Shown here: positions 1 to 6,546 of the stretch, piece by piece
How positions within the stretch are numbered: position 1 is the stretch's first letter
How the letters are laid out: each line of letters begins with the position of its first letter
DNA from: an uncultured Nitrosomonadales bacterium
GTDB taxonomy: Bacteria; Pseudomonadota; Gammaproteobacteria; Burkholderiales; Gallionellaceae
Assembly (NCBI GenBank): GCA_903934275.1
Contig: CAIZNF010000710.1
Location: 1 to 10,508, forward strand
DNA length: 10,508 nucleotides
Reading direction: 5' to 3'
Position numbers and translations under genes: made by a program
Notes under the pieces: generated by a model
Told to the model about the DNA's origin: nothing
Seen by the model: only the letters and a program-made list of their open reading frames with translations
Databases searched by the model: none

Positions 1-40
1 AGCGAAGCACCACCGCGTAGCGGTTTAGTTCAACGTAATA
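1..40 (+). repeat. Possible 3' half of an integron attC site (partial, cut by window edge)
   Basis: The stretch GCGGTTTAGTTCAACG (20-35) resembles the 3' half of attC recombination sites such as that of aadA1, as I recall it (a CGGCTTAACTCAAG-type box followed by CGTTAG). A short hairpin ACCGC-GTA-GCGGT precedes it. The crossover box would be CGTAATA (34-40), a poor match to GTTRRRY. On the minus strand GTTGAAC (34-28) matches GTTRRRY exactly, so an attI core site read leftwards is an alternative. The 5' half, if present, lies outside the window. The call rests on motif similarity plus the neighbouring integron integrase gene. Confidence 0.4.
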
Positions 41-87
41 TATAAAACAAGTTCATAGTTCGGCGATGCTGCCTATTAATGTCGGCA

Positions 88-117
88 ATGTCAATCTAAA
101 GCTTGATATTCCATAAT
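88..117 (+). promoter_or_regulatory. Weak candidate promoter for intI
   Basis: CATAAT (112-117) matches the sigma-70 -10 box at five of six positions. ATGTCA (88-93), 18 bases upstream, matches the -35 box at four of six. The region is AT-rich and lies 65 bases before the intI start. I see no LexA-type CTG-N10-CAG operator here, unlike many mobile and Vibrio integrons. Support is pattern matching only. Confidence 0.25.
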
Positions 118-154
118 ATTTCAGCGTGGTCGGCCATTTTTTATCTGGACTTTT

Positions 155-174
155 ATTTTAGGGCAACCTAAAAT
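155..174 (+). promoter_or_regulatory. Hairpin with GCAA tetraloop just before the intI start
   Basis: ATTTTAGG (155-162) pairs perfectly with CCTAAAAT (167-174) across a GCAA loop of the GNRA class. The hairpin ends 7 bases before the intI ATG, where a ribosome binding site would be expected, and no good Shine-Dalgarno sequence is visible outside it. It may limit translation of the integrase, or it may be part of the attI region. The structure is seen in the sequence; the role is inferred. Confidence 0.35.
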
Positions 175-181
175 TCCACGG

Positions 182-1162
182 ATGGAAGCTAAAGCCGTTT
201 CTCAACATTCCCCCAAGTTGCTCGATCAGATGCGCGCCGAGATTCGCGTGCGCCACTATAGCATCCGCACCGAGGAAGTCTATGTCGATTGGGCGCGCCG
301 GTTTATCCTGTTCCACGACAAGCGCCATCCGAAGGAAATGGGCGCGGATGAGGTGCAGAGCTTTTTGAGCTATCTTGCCGTGGAGCGCAATGTGGCGGCT
401 TCGACGCAGAATCAGGCGAAATCCGCACTGTTGTTTCTGTACCGCGAAGTTTTGCATCTGGAGTTGCCTTGGCTGGACGAGGTGATCGCGGCGAAAACGG
501 GCAAGCGTTTGCCGGTGGTGTTGACCCAGACAGAAATGCGCCGTTTGCTGGACTCGATGTCCTGCACGATGGGGTTGGTGGCGAGCCTGTTGTATGGCAC
601 GGGGATGCGCTTGCTGGAGGGTTTGCGGCTGCGCGTGAAGGATGTGGAATTCGAGCGGCGCGAGATCATCGTGCGCGAAGGCAAGGGCAATAAAGACCGG
701 GTGACGGTATTGCCGGAAAACTTGATCCTACCGTTGAAGGCGCATATGGCCAAGGTGAAAACGCTGCACGAATGCGATCTGGATGCGGGTTTTGGCGAGG
801 TGTACCTGCCGAGTGCGCTGGCAGAAAAATATCCGAAATCGGCGAAGACTTGGGGCTGGCAGTTCGTGTTTCCTTCTGTCGTGCGCTCGACCGATCCGCG
901 CACGGGTATCGAGCGCCGCCACCATCTGCACGAGGCGAGCGTGCAGCGGGCGGTGCGCGAGGCGGCCAAGCTGGCGGAAATACACAAGCCGACCACGCCG
1001 CACACCCTGCGCCATTCTTTTGCCACGCATCTGTTGCAATCCGGCTACGACATCAGGACAGTGCAGGAGCTGCTCGGGCATTCGGATGTTTCCACGACGA
1101 TGATCTACACCCATGTGCTGAACAAGGGCGGCAAGGGCGTGATCAGCCCGCTGGACAGGTGA
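182..1162 (+). CDS. intI: Integron integrase IntI (tyrosine recombinase)
   Basis: This 326-residue protein is a complete integron integrase, the site-specific recombinase that inserts and excises gene cassettes at attI and attC sites. An N-terminal SAM-like DNA-binding domain (about 12-95, with [20 protein letters not shown]) is followed by the catalytic domain. Catalytic residues visible are R143 in GTGMR, a lysine in GKGNKD (168 or 171), H274 and R277 in HTLRHSF, H300 in LLGH and the nucleophile Y309 in MIYTH. The IntI-specific extra segment that separates these enzymes from XerC/D is present at about 200-232 ([15 protein letters not shown], then WGWQFVFP). The ATG at 182 gives a family-typical length (IntI proteins are about 320-340 residues). 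It has no clear Shine-Dalgarno; an in-frame ATG at 230 would cut into the N-terminal domain. No frameshift or missing key residue is seen, so the enzyme may be active. No complete cassette lies in the window; any array would be to the left. Its end is 49 bases before glmU. Confidence 0.95.
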   Translation: MEAKAVSQHSPKLLDQMRAEIRVRHYSIRTEEVYVDWARRFILFHDKRHPKEMGADEVQSFLSYLAVERNVAASTQNQAKSALLFLYREVLHLELPWLDEVIAAKTGKRLPVVLTQTEMRRLLDSMSCTMGLVASLLYGTGMRLLEGLRLRVKDVEFERREIIVREGKGNKDRVTVLPENLILPLKAHMAKVKTLHECDLDAGFGEVYLPSALAEKYPKSAKTWGWQFVFPSVVRSTDPRTGIERRHHLHEASVQRAVREAAKLAEIHKPTTPHTLRHSFATHLLQSGYDIRTVQELLGHSDVSTTMIYTHVLNKGGKGVISPLDR

Positions 1163-1182
1163 AGCGGTGTGTTTGTATGGGC

Positions 1183-1188
1183 TATAAT
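1183..1188 (+). promoter_or_regulatory. Candidate -10 box of the glmU promoter
   Basis: A perfect TATAAT lies 24 bases before the glmU ATG, in the 49-base gap after intI. The hexamer 17 bases upstream (TGAAGC, 1160-1165, overlapping the intI stop) is a poor -35 match. It implies that glmU has its own promoter and does not depend on the integrase gene. Only the -10 box is convincing. Confidence 0.45.
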
Positions 1189-1211
1189 CTGCCATCTTCA
1201 GAAAGCCGAAC

Positions 1212-2573
1212 ATGACCCAGTTAAACATCGTTATTCTCGCCGCCGGAAAAGGCTCGCGCATGCATTCCGACAAGCCCAAGGTGTTGCACGCGCTGGCTGG
1301 CAGGCCGCTGGTGCAGCATGTGTTGGACTGCGCGGTCGCGCTTCAGCCGCAACAGGTTTGCGTGGTGTACGGGCATGGCGGCGAAGCCGTGCCGCAGGCG
1401 ATGCATCGATACCCGGCCAAGTTTGTGATTCAGGAGCCGCAACTCGGCACGGGGCATGCGGTGCAGCAAGCCATGCCGCATCTCCCAGATGAAGGCCGGA
1501 CGTTGGTGTTGTATGGCGATGTGCCATTGATCCAGCAGAATACGCTGCACCAGATGCAGCAGGCGGGTGAAAGCCTGGTATTGCTTACAGTGAATTTGGA
1601 GAACCCCGCAGGCTACGGGCGTATCGTGCGCAACACGCGGGGCGACGTGACTGGCATCGTGGAAGAAAAAGATGCTTTGGCCGAGCAGCGCGAAATAGGT
1701 GAAGTGAATACCGGCATCATGCTTGTGCCGACAAAAGCGCTGCGCGCGTGGCTGGCTGATTTGCGCAACAACAATGCGCAGGGCGAGTATTACCTCACCG
1801 ATATTGTCGGTATGGCCGTGCAGCAAGGTGTTGCGGTGCATACCGTACAGCCTGCCCACGAGTGGGAGATGCACGGGATAAACAGCAAGCAGCAGTTGGC
1901 GGTATTGGAGCGCACCTGGCAACAGGTGGAGGCTTCGCGCCTGCTGGCGCATGGCGTGACGCTCGCCGATCCGGCGCGCATCGACGTGCGCGGCAGACTG
2001 AACTGCGGGCGCGATGTCGAGATTGACATCGGCTGCATTTTCGAAGGTGAGGTAATGCTGGGCAATAATGTGCATGTGGGCGCTTACAGCATCATCAGGA
2101 ATGCCTCCATCGCCGATGGCACAATAATCGCGCCTTACAGCTTGGTCGAAAGCAGCGAAGTGGGGGCTAACTGCCTCATTGGTCCTTATGCGCGTTTGCG
2201 CCCCGGCACCAAGCTGCACGACGAGGTGCATATCGGCAATTTTGTTGAAATCAAGAATAGCGAAATCGCGGCGAACAGCAAGGCGAACCACCTCAGCTAT
2301 ATCGGCGACAGCACGGTGGGTAGCCGCGTCAATATTGGTGCGGGCACCATCACTTGCAATTACGATGGCGCAAATAAATACCGCACCGTTATCGGGGACG
2401 ATGTGTTCATCGGCTCGGATACGCAATTGGTCGCCCCGGTAACGGTCGGCAAAGGTTCGACCATCGGCGCGGGTTCGACCATTACCCGCGACACACCGGA
2501 GGGCGAGCTCACTCTGTCGCGCAACAAACAAACGACCATCAACGGATGGAAGCGTCCGACGAAGAAAATATAA
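1212..2573 (+). CDS. glmU: Bifunctional GlmU: UDP-GlcNAc pyrophosphorylase / GlcN-1-P acetyltransferase
   Basis: GlmU is the cytoplasmic enzyme that acetylates glucosamine-1-phosphate with acetyl-CoA and then transfers UMP from UTP, giving UDP-GlcNAc for peptidoglycan and lipopolysaccharide. The 453-residue length is close to the E. coli enzyme (456). The N-terminal uridylyltransferase domain (1-about 228) carries the nucleotide-binding signature LAAGKGSRM (9-17) with PKVLH (22-26), then QLGTGHAV (77-84) and YGDVPL (101-106). The C-terminal domain (about 250-453) is a left-handed beta-helix of hexapeptide repeats (for example IGNFVEI, IGAGTI, IGAGSTI). KANHLSYIGDS (357-367) holds H360, the counterpart of the E. 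coli acetyltransferase base H363. The start is set by the canonical MTQLNIVILAAG beginning; only a weak ribosome binding site (AGAAAG) precedes it. It is followed by glmS, the enzyme making the first precursor of the same pathway. Confidence 0.97.
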   Translation: MTQLNIVILAAGKGSRMHSDKPKVLHALAGRPLVQHVLDCAVALQPQQVCVVYGHGGEAVPQAMHRYPAKFVIQEPQLGTGHAVQQAMPHLPDEGRTLVLYGDVPLIQQNTLHQMQQAGESLVLLTVNLENPAGYGRIVRNTRGDVTGIVEEKDALAEQREIGEVNTGIMLVPTKALRAWLADLRNNNAQGEYYLTDIVGMAVQQGVAVHTVQPAHEWEMHGINSKQQLAVLERTWQQVEASRLLAHGVTLADPARIDVRGRLNCGRDVEIDIGCIFEGEVMLGNNVHVGAYSIIRNASIADGTIIAPYSLVESSEVGANCLIGPYARLRPGTKLHDEVHIGNFVEIKNSEIAANSKANHLSYIGDSTVGSRVNIGAGTITCNYDGANKYRTVIGDDVFIGSDTQLVAPVTVGKGSTIGAGSTITRDTPEGELTLSRNKQTTINGWKRPTKKI

Positions 2574-2594
2574 ATCTATGCGGTTGATTTTTTC

Positions 2595-2720
2595 CCGTCA
2601 TTCCCGCGCAGGCGGGAATCCAGATGATTAAAAATTCCACGCGAAGCGCGGACAACATCGTGATTTTGCCCGCTTCGCGAAGTGTTTTTTGCTGGATTCC
2701 CGCCTGCGCGGGAATGACGG
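2595..2720. repeat. Nested palindromic element (dRS3-like repeat pair) between glmU and glmS
   Basis: Two 29-bp arms (2595-2623 and 2692-2720) are perfect inverted copies. Each arm holds a 20-bp unit of the form ATTCCC-N8-GGGAAT (2600-2619 and 2696-2715), the pattern of the dRS3 repeat described in Neisseria, and each unit can fold on itself (ATTCCCGC, 4-base loop, GCGGGAAT). Between the arms a second inverted repeat lies at 2640-2651 and 2669-2679 (CGCGAAGCG...CGCTTCGCG, with a one-base bulge). The whole block looks like a REP pair or a small non-coding mobile element. It may end glmU transcription and fold in the glmS leader. Confidence 0.85.
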
Positions 2721-2737
2721 TATTAAGGAGTTAAAAA

Positions 2738-4564
2738 ATGTGCGGAATCGTAGGTGCGGTGGCGCAGCGCAATGTTGTGCCGATTTTGCTGGAAGGGCTG
2801 CAACGTCTGGAATATCGCGGCTATGATTCGGCCGGGCTGGTGGTGGGGCATGACGCGAAATTGACGCGTGTGGTGAGCACCGGGCGGGTTGCCGAACTCA
2901 CGCTAAAAACTGCCGCGACACAAGGTCAAATCGGCATCGCTCACACCCGCTGGGCGACGCACGGCGTACCCAGCGAACGCAACGCGCATCCGCACATGAG
3001 CAACGACCTCATCGCCGTGGTACACAACGGCATCATCGAAAACTACGAAGTGCTGCGCATTCGCCTGACTGCCGGAGGATATGTATTTACCTCCGACACC
3101 GATACCGAGGTCATCGCGCATCTGATCCACAGCCATTATGCGCTTGGCAATTCGTTGCTGGAGGCAACGCAGGCGGCGCTTGCCGAGTTGGTGGGCGCTT
3201 ACGCCATCGGTGTGATCGCTGCCGACAATCCCGACCAACTGGTCTGTGCGCGGCGCGGTAGCCCGTTGTTGTTGGGCGTAGGCATCGGGGAGTATTTGGT
3301 CGCCTCGGATGTGTCCGCGCTGTTGCCGGTGACGCGCAATGTGGTGTATTTGGAAGAGGGGGATGTGGTCGAGCTGGGGCGGTCTGGTTATCGGATTTTT
3401 GATGCGGGTGGACGGTGTGTGGAACGCGCCGTACAAGTTAGCGAGCTGAGCAATGAAAGCGTGGAGTTGGGCGAATATCGCCACTACATGCAAAAGGAAA
3501 TCCACGAGCAACCACAAGCATTGGCGGACACGCTCGAATCGGTATGCAACAGCCAATCGCTGGTGCCGGGCATCTTCGGTGCGGAAGCTGCGGCGACTTT
3601 TGCAGACATTGACAGCATTCTGATTCTGGCTTGCGGAACTAGCTATCACGCGGGCTTGGTGGCTAAATTCTGGCTGGAAGAGATCGCCGGGATTCCATGC
3701 AGCGTGGAAATCGCCAGCGAATACCGCTATCGCATCAGCGTGCCGAATCCGAAAACACTGGTGACAGTGGTCTCGCAGTCCGGCGAAACCGCCGACACGC
3801 AGGCCGCATTGAACTACGCCAAATCGCTCGGACACATTCATACGCTGGCGATATGTAACGTGCCGGAAAGCGCGTTGGTGCGCCTGTGCAAACTGCGTAT
3901 GCTGACGCGCGCCGGCCCGGAAATTGGCGTGGCTTCGACCAAGGCATTCACCACCCAGCTAGCCGCGTTGTTCCTGTTGACGCTGGTGCTGGCCAAGCAG
4001 CGTGGCCGGCTGACGGTATCGCAAGAGCAGCAGCATCTGCACGAGTTGCGCCATCTGCCCGCTGCGGTGCAGAAGGTGCTGGAGATGGAGCCGCTTATCG
4101 CCAGGCTCGCCGAACAGTTCGCCGATAAACACCATGCGCTGTTTCTGGGGCGCGGGCTGCATTATCCGATTGCGCTGGAGGGGGCGCTCAAGCTCAAGGA
4201 AATTTCCTACATTCATGCCGAAGCCTATCCGGCAGGCGAGCTCAAGCACGGCCCGCTGGCGCTGGTGGATGAGGATATGCCGGTGATCTCGGTCGCGCCG
4301 AACGATGCGTTGCTGGAAAAACTGAAATCCAACCTGCAAGAAGTGCGCGCGCGCGGCGGCGAGCTGTATGTGTTTGCCGATGCGGATACCCATATTCGCG
4401 CCGCCGATGGCATACATATCATGCAAATGCCCGAACACGCCGGGTATTTAAGCCCTATTCTGCACACTATCCCGCTGCAACTGCTGGCATATTACGTCGC
4501 ATTGCAAAAAGGCACCGATGTGGACAAGCCCAGAAATCTGGCCAAGTCAGTCACAGTAGAATAA
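2738..4564 (+). CDS. glmS: Glutamine--fructose-6-phosphate aminotransferase (isomerizing)
   Basis: GlmS makes glucosamine-6-phosphate from fructose-6-phosphate and glutamine, the first committed step of the hexosamine pathway. The 608 residues match the family (609 in E. coli). The N-terminal class II glutaminase domain (2-about 240) begins MCGIVGAV, with Cys2 becoming the N-terminal nucleophile after Met removal; HTRWATHG (69-76) and HNGIIENY (96-103) are glutamine-site motifs. Two SIS sugar-isomerase domains follow (about 280-420 and 450-590) with CGTSYHAG (299-306) and [10 protein letters not shown] (346-355). The isomerase residues E481, K485, E488 and H504 of E. coli are all at the same numbers, and the tail [15 protein letters not shown] is canonical. 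A strong AAGGAG (2725-2730) sits 7 bases before the ATG and fixes the start. The leader is occupied by the palindromic element at 2595-2720; I see no glmS ribozyme. A parA-like gene begins 36 bases after the stop. Confidence 0.97.
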   Translation: MCGIVGAVAQRNVVPILLEGLQRLEYRGYDSAGLVVGHDAKLTRVVSTGRVAELTLKTAATQGQIGIAHTRWATHGVPSERNAHPHMSNDLIAVVHNGIIENYEVLRIRLTAGGYVFTSDTDTEVIAHLIHSHYALGNSLLEATQAALAELVGAYAIGVIAADNPDQLVCARRGSPLLLGVGIGEYLVASDVSALLPVTRNVVYLEEGDVVELGRSGYRIFDAGGRCVERAVQVSELSNESVELGEYRHYMQKEIHEQPQALADTLESVCNSQSLVPGIFGAEAAATFADIDSILILACGTSYHAGLVAKFWLEEIAGIPCSVEIASEYRYRISVPNPKTLVTVVSQSGETADTQAALNYAKSLGHIHTLAICNVPESALVRLCKLRMLTRAGPEIGVASTKAFTTQLAALFLLTLVLAKQRGRLTVSQEQQHLHELRHLPAAVQKVLEMEPLIARLAEQFADKHHALFLGRGLHYPIALEGALKLKEISYIHAEAYPAGELKHGPLALVDEDMPVISVAPNDALLEKLKSNLQEVRARGGELYVFADADTHIRAADGIHIMQMPEHAGYLSPILHTIPLQLLAYYVALQKGTDVDKPRNLAKSVTVE

Positions 4565-4600
4565 TCGCGAAATCGGTCGCATCTCAATCCGGAGTAAGTC

Positions 4601-5365
4601 ATGGCGGTAATCGCCGTATTCAATCAAAAAGGCGGGGTCGGTAAAACGACTACTTGCCTGAACGTGACGGCTGCGCTGAATATCGCGCAGCAGTGTCCTA
4701 TTGCGATGGACATGGATCCCCAGGGGCATCTGACCCTGTCCAGCGGTGTGGCGAGGCCGTCACCGAATGGCGGCATGGCAGCATTTTTTAAACACAAAAC
4801 CCCGCTCTCCAGCCTGTTGCAGGGAACGCCGGCCGGCTGGAAAATTATTTCAGCATCGCTGGAGCTCGCCAAAATTGATGCCATGTTCGGTAGCGACCCC
4901 AAAGCCGCAACGCTGTTACGGCAAGGCTTGCACGAGGATTCGGCGCTTTTCGGCGTGCCCATCCTGATCGACTGCTGCCCGATGCTGGGCGTGTTGACTC
5001 TGAACGCTTTGCTGGCGACCGACCGCGTGCTGATTCCAGTTTCGGCAGATTTTCTTTCGTTGCAAGGCGTACACCGTCTCGATAGCGCGCTCAATGTGCT
5101 GCAAAAAAAGCTTAACCGCAAGTTTGAAAGGCGCATTGTCGTGACGCGTTTCGACCCACGGCGCAAAATGGCTTACGATATTTACGAAAAACTCAGGGAA
5201 CGCTACGGTGCGCTGGTTTGCGAGACGCGCATCGGCGAGACCGTTGCTCTGGCAACCAGCCCCATGCATAGCAAAGACGTGTTTGATTTTGCGCCGAACA
5301 GCCCCGGTGCCGCTGACTATCGGGCGTTGACCCAGGAGCTGTGGGACAGTGGGTTTTTTGTCTGA
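4601..5365 (+). CDS. Orphan ParA/MinD-family ATPase
   Basis: This 254-residue protein belongs to the ParA/MinD group of deviant Walker A ATPases, which form ATP-dependent dimers on DNA or membrane and position plasmids, chromosomes or protein clusters. The deviant Walker A is NQKGGVGKTT (8-17, with signature K10 and K15), the A' motif is MDMDPQG (36-42) and the Walker B is ILIDCCPMLG (121-130, D124). The second Cys replaces the usual Pro of IDCPP. VTRFDPRRKMAYDIYEKL (181-198) corresponds to the later ParA segment. There is no N-terminal helix-turn-helix as in P1-type ParA and no MinD-like amphipathic C-terminal helix. GGAG (4591-4594) lies 6 bases before the ATG. The gene follows glmS by 36 bases and is probably cotranscribed with it. 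No parB or cargo gene is beside it, so its role is unknown; a soj-like or McdA-like positioning ATPase is possible. Confidence 0.85.
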   Translation: MAVIAVFNQKGGVGKTTTCLNVTAALNIAQQCPIAMDMDPQGHLTLSSGVARPSPNGGMAAFFKHKTPLSSLLQGTPAGWKIISASLELAKIDAMFGSDPKAATLLRQGLHEDSALFGVPILIDCCPMLGVLTLNALLATDRVLIPVSADFLSLQGVHRLDSALNVLQKKLNRKFERRIVVTRFDPRRKMAYDIYEKLRERYGALVCETRIGETVALATSPMHSKDVFDFAPNSPGAADYRALTQELWDSGFFV

Positions 5366-5368
5366 ATG

Positions 5369-5389
5369 GGCTTTTAAAGATCAAAAGCC
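5369..5389 (+). terminator. Hairpin after the parA-like gene
   Basis: GGCTTTT (5369-5375) pairs with AAAAGCC (5383-5389) around a 7-base loop, directly after the stop codon at 5365. No T-run follows, so it is not a standard intrinsic terminator. It could act in 3' end formation or be chance. Confidence 0.25.
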
Positions 5390-5410
5390 GGACGAGCCGG
5401 AACCAAGAAT

Positions 5411-5435
5411 GTAGGGTGGGCAGGGCCCACCCTAC
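5411..5435. repeat. Short perfect palindrome of the GTAGGGTGGGC type
   Basis: GTAGGGTGGGC (5411-5421) and GCCCACCCTAC (5425-5435) form an 11-bp stem with a 3-base loop, followed by GGTTTT. Palindromes with this core are, to my knowledge, widespread dispersed repeats in proteobacterial genomes. It lies 45 bases after the parA-like gene and could also end its transcript. Confidence 0.6.
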
Positions 5436-5493
5436 GGTTTTGTTGAAAGATTCTTATCACGTTTTGACATCATTTGACTGGTAAGTGACTAGG

Positions 5494-5540
5494 CATTTTC
5501 CCAGACTACGCCGGGAAAATGAGGTTCGCCTTTGGCGAAC
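5494..5540. repeat. Two adjacent hairpins in the parA–dapF gap
   Basis: CATTTTCCC (5494-5502) pairs with GGGAAAATG (5513-5521) across a 10-base loop. Two bases later GTTCGCC (5524-5530) pairs with GGCGAAC (5534-5540) across TTT. Both stems are perfect. They may be parts of one composite repeat; no function can be assigned. Confidence 0.5.
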
Positions 5541-5554
5541 AGCCAAAAAGGATT

Positions 5555-5634
5555 GTCATTTCGAGCTCCGCGAGAAATCTTGGTGATTTTGGCATGAAAA
5601 GAAAATCAAGATTCCTCACTTCGTTCGGAATGAC
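5555..5634. repeat. REP-like inverted repeat pair (GTCATT...AATGAC ends)
   Basis: A 28-base arm (5555-5582, starting GTCATTTCGAG and ending AATCTTG) is an imperfect inverted copy of 5607-5634 (CAAGATTCC...GGAATGAC), with 21 of 28 positions matching by eye. The 24-base spacer is AT-rich. The right arm belongs to a common dispersed repeat type with the GGAATGAC end. Its outer GTCATT ends resemble those of the 2595-2720 element, but the inner parts differ. Confidence 0.65.
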
Positions 5635-5706
5635 AGTTTTTTATCCACAAGCAACAATTTGTTGTCGCTTGTTTTACCGTTAGAGACTAAAAAGGAATGA
5701 CAAAGA

Positions 5707-6537
5707 ATGCTGCTGAAGTTCACCAAGATGCACGGCGCAGGCAACGACTTTGTGGTGCTGGATGGCGTACGTCAGCGCATAGAGCTCAGTCCGGAGCAGT
5801 TGCGCCTGCTTGCTGACCGGCATTTCGGCGTGGGCTGCGACCAGGTTTTGCTGGTCGAAAAAGCCCGGCATAAGGATGCAGATTTTCGCTACCGTATTTT
5901 CAACGCCGACGGCGGCGAGGTAGAACAATGCGGCAACGGCGCGCGCTGCTTCGCGCGCTTCGTGCATGACCAGCAGCTTGCATCGAAGCGCGAGATCGCG
6001 GTGGAAACCCAAAGCGGCCTGATCAGACCGCGCCTCGAAGACGACGGGCGCGTGACAGTTGACATGGGTGCGCCGATTTTCGATGCAAAACTCATTCCGT
6101 TTAACGGCGGCAGCGGCGCAGTGTGTGAGCCGCTGGATGTGGCGGGCGAAACGCTCCAGGTCAGCGTACTGTCAATGGGCAATCCGCACGCGGTACAGGT
6201 AGTGTCAGATGTCGAGCTTGCGCCGGTGGAAAAATTCGGGCCGCTTATCGAGCATCATCCGCGCTTTCCCAAGCGCGTCAATGCCGGTTTCATGCAAGTG
6301 ATGGACCGCCAGCATATCCGGCTGCGCGTGTATGAACGCGGCTCGGGCGAAACCCTGTCGTGCGGCACCGGGGCTTGTGCGGCTACAGTGTCGGGCATTC
6401 GGCGCGGCCTGCTCGACAGCACGGTTAATGTCGCGACACGCGGCGGCGCGTTGACTATTGCATGGGGTGGGGAGGGTCAGCCAGTGCTGATGACCGGTCC
6501 GGCGATAACAGTATTTGAAGGCGAAATTATTCTATAG
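5707..6537 (+). CDS. dapF: Diaminopimelate epimerase
   Basis: DapF converts LL-diaminopimelate to meso-diaminopimelate without a cofactor, for lysine and peptidoglycan synthesis in the cytoplasm. The 276 residues match the E. coli enzyme (274). The two catalytic cysteines that act as acid and base are C75 in EQCGNGARC and C219 in SCGTGACA, the latter inside the family signature. [13 protein letters not shown] (8-20) is the typical N-terminus and GNPHAV (158-163) is a substrate-site motif. AAGGA (5692-5696) precedes the ATG by 10 bases. An ATG at 5697 is out of frame. It is the first gene of the dapF–DUF484–xerC cluster known from many gammaproteobacteria and betaproteobacteria, with the next gene 9 bases away. 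Confidence 0.97.
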   Translation: MLLKFTKMHGAGNDFVVLDGVRQRIELSPEQLRLLADRHFGVGCDQVLLVEKARHKDADFRYRIFNADGGEVEQCGNGARCFARFVHDQQLASKREIAVETQSGLIRPRLEDDGRVTVDMGAPIFDAKLIPFNGGSGAVCEPLDVAGETLQVSVLSMGNPHAVQVVSDVELAPVEKFGPLIEHHPRFPKRVNAGFMQVMDRQHIRLRVYERGSGETLSCGTGACAATVSGIRRGLLDSTVNVATRGGALTIAWGGEGQPVLMTGPAITVFEGEIIL

Positions 6538-6546
6538 GGAGCCACG

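Larger units (their letters stand above)
5366..5706. other. Gene-free hairpin-rich stretch between parA-like gene and dapF
   Basis: This 341-bp gap holds no convincing coding region. It contains five clear inverted repeats (listed separately) and a weaker one at about 5647-5674 (ACAAGCAACAA against TTGTTG-TCG-CTTGT). A TTGACA at 5464-5469 could be a -35 box, but the hexamers 16-18 bases on are poor -10 matches. The dapF operon promoter should lie in the last 100 or so bases, though I cannot place it with confidence. Confidence 0.6.

Noticed and set aside
412..1026. A 204-codon minus-strand open frame and other frames within intI
   Set aside because: They are shadows of the intI coding sequence with low-complexity Arg/Ser-rich translations.
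1221..2531. A 436-codon open frame on the minus strand
   Set aside because: It lies wholly opposite glmU, which is beyond doubt. Its translation is rich in His, Arg and Ala with no recognisable domain, as expected for an antisense shadow of a GC-rich gene.
2574..2737. glmS ribozyme or GlmZ-type small-RNA target
   Set aside because: The glmS leader is occupied by the palindromic element. I see nothing like the ribozyme core and cannot recognise a GlmZ pairing site.
2903..3841. A 312-codon open frame on the minus strand
   Set aside because: It is opposite glmS and has no recognisable family or ribosome binding site; it is a shadow frame.
5464..5492. Promoter with a TTGACA -35 box upstream of dapF
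   Set aside because: The -35 box is perfect, but the hexamers 16-18 bases on (such as GACTAG) do not make a credible -10 box, and the site is about 215 bases before dapF.
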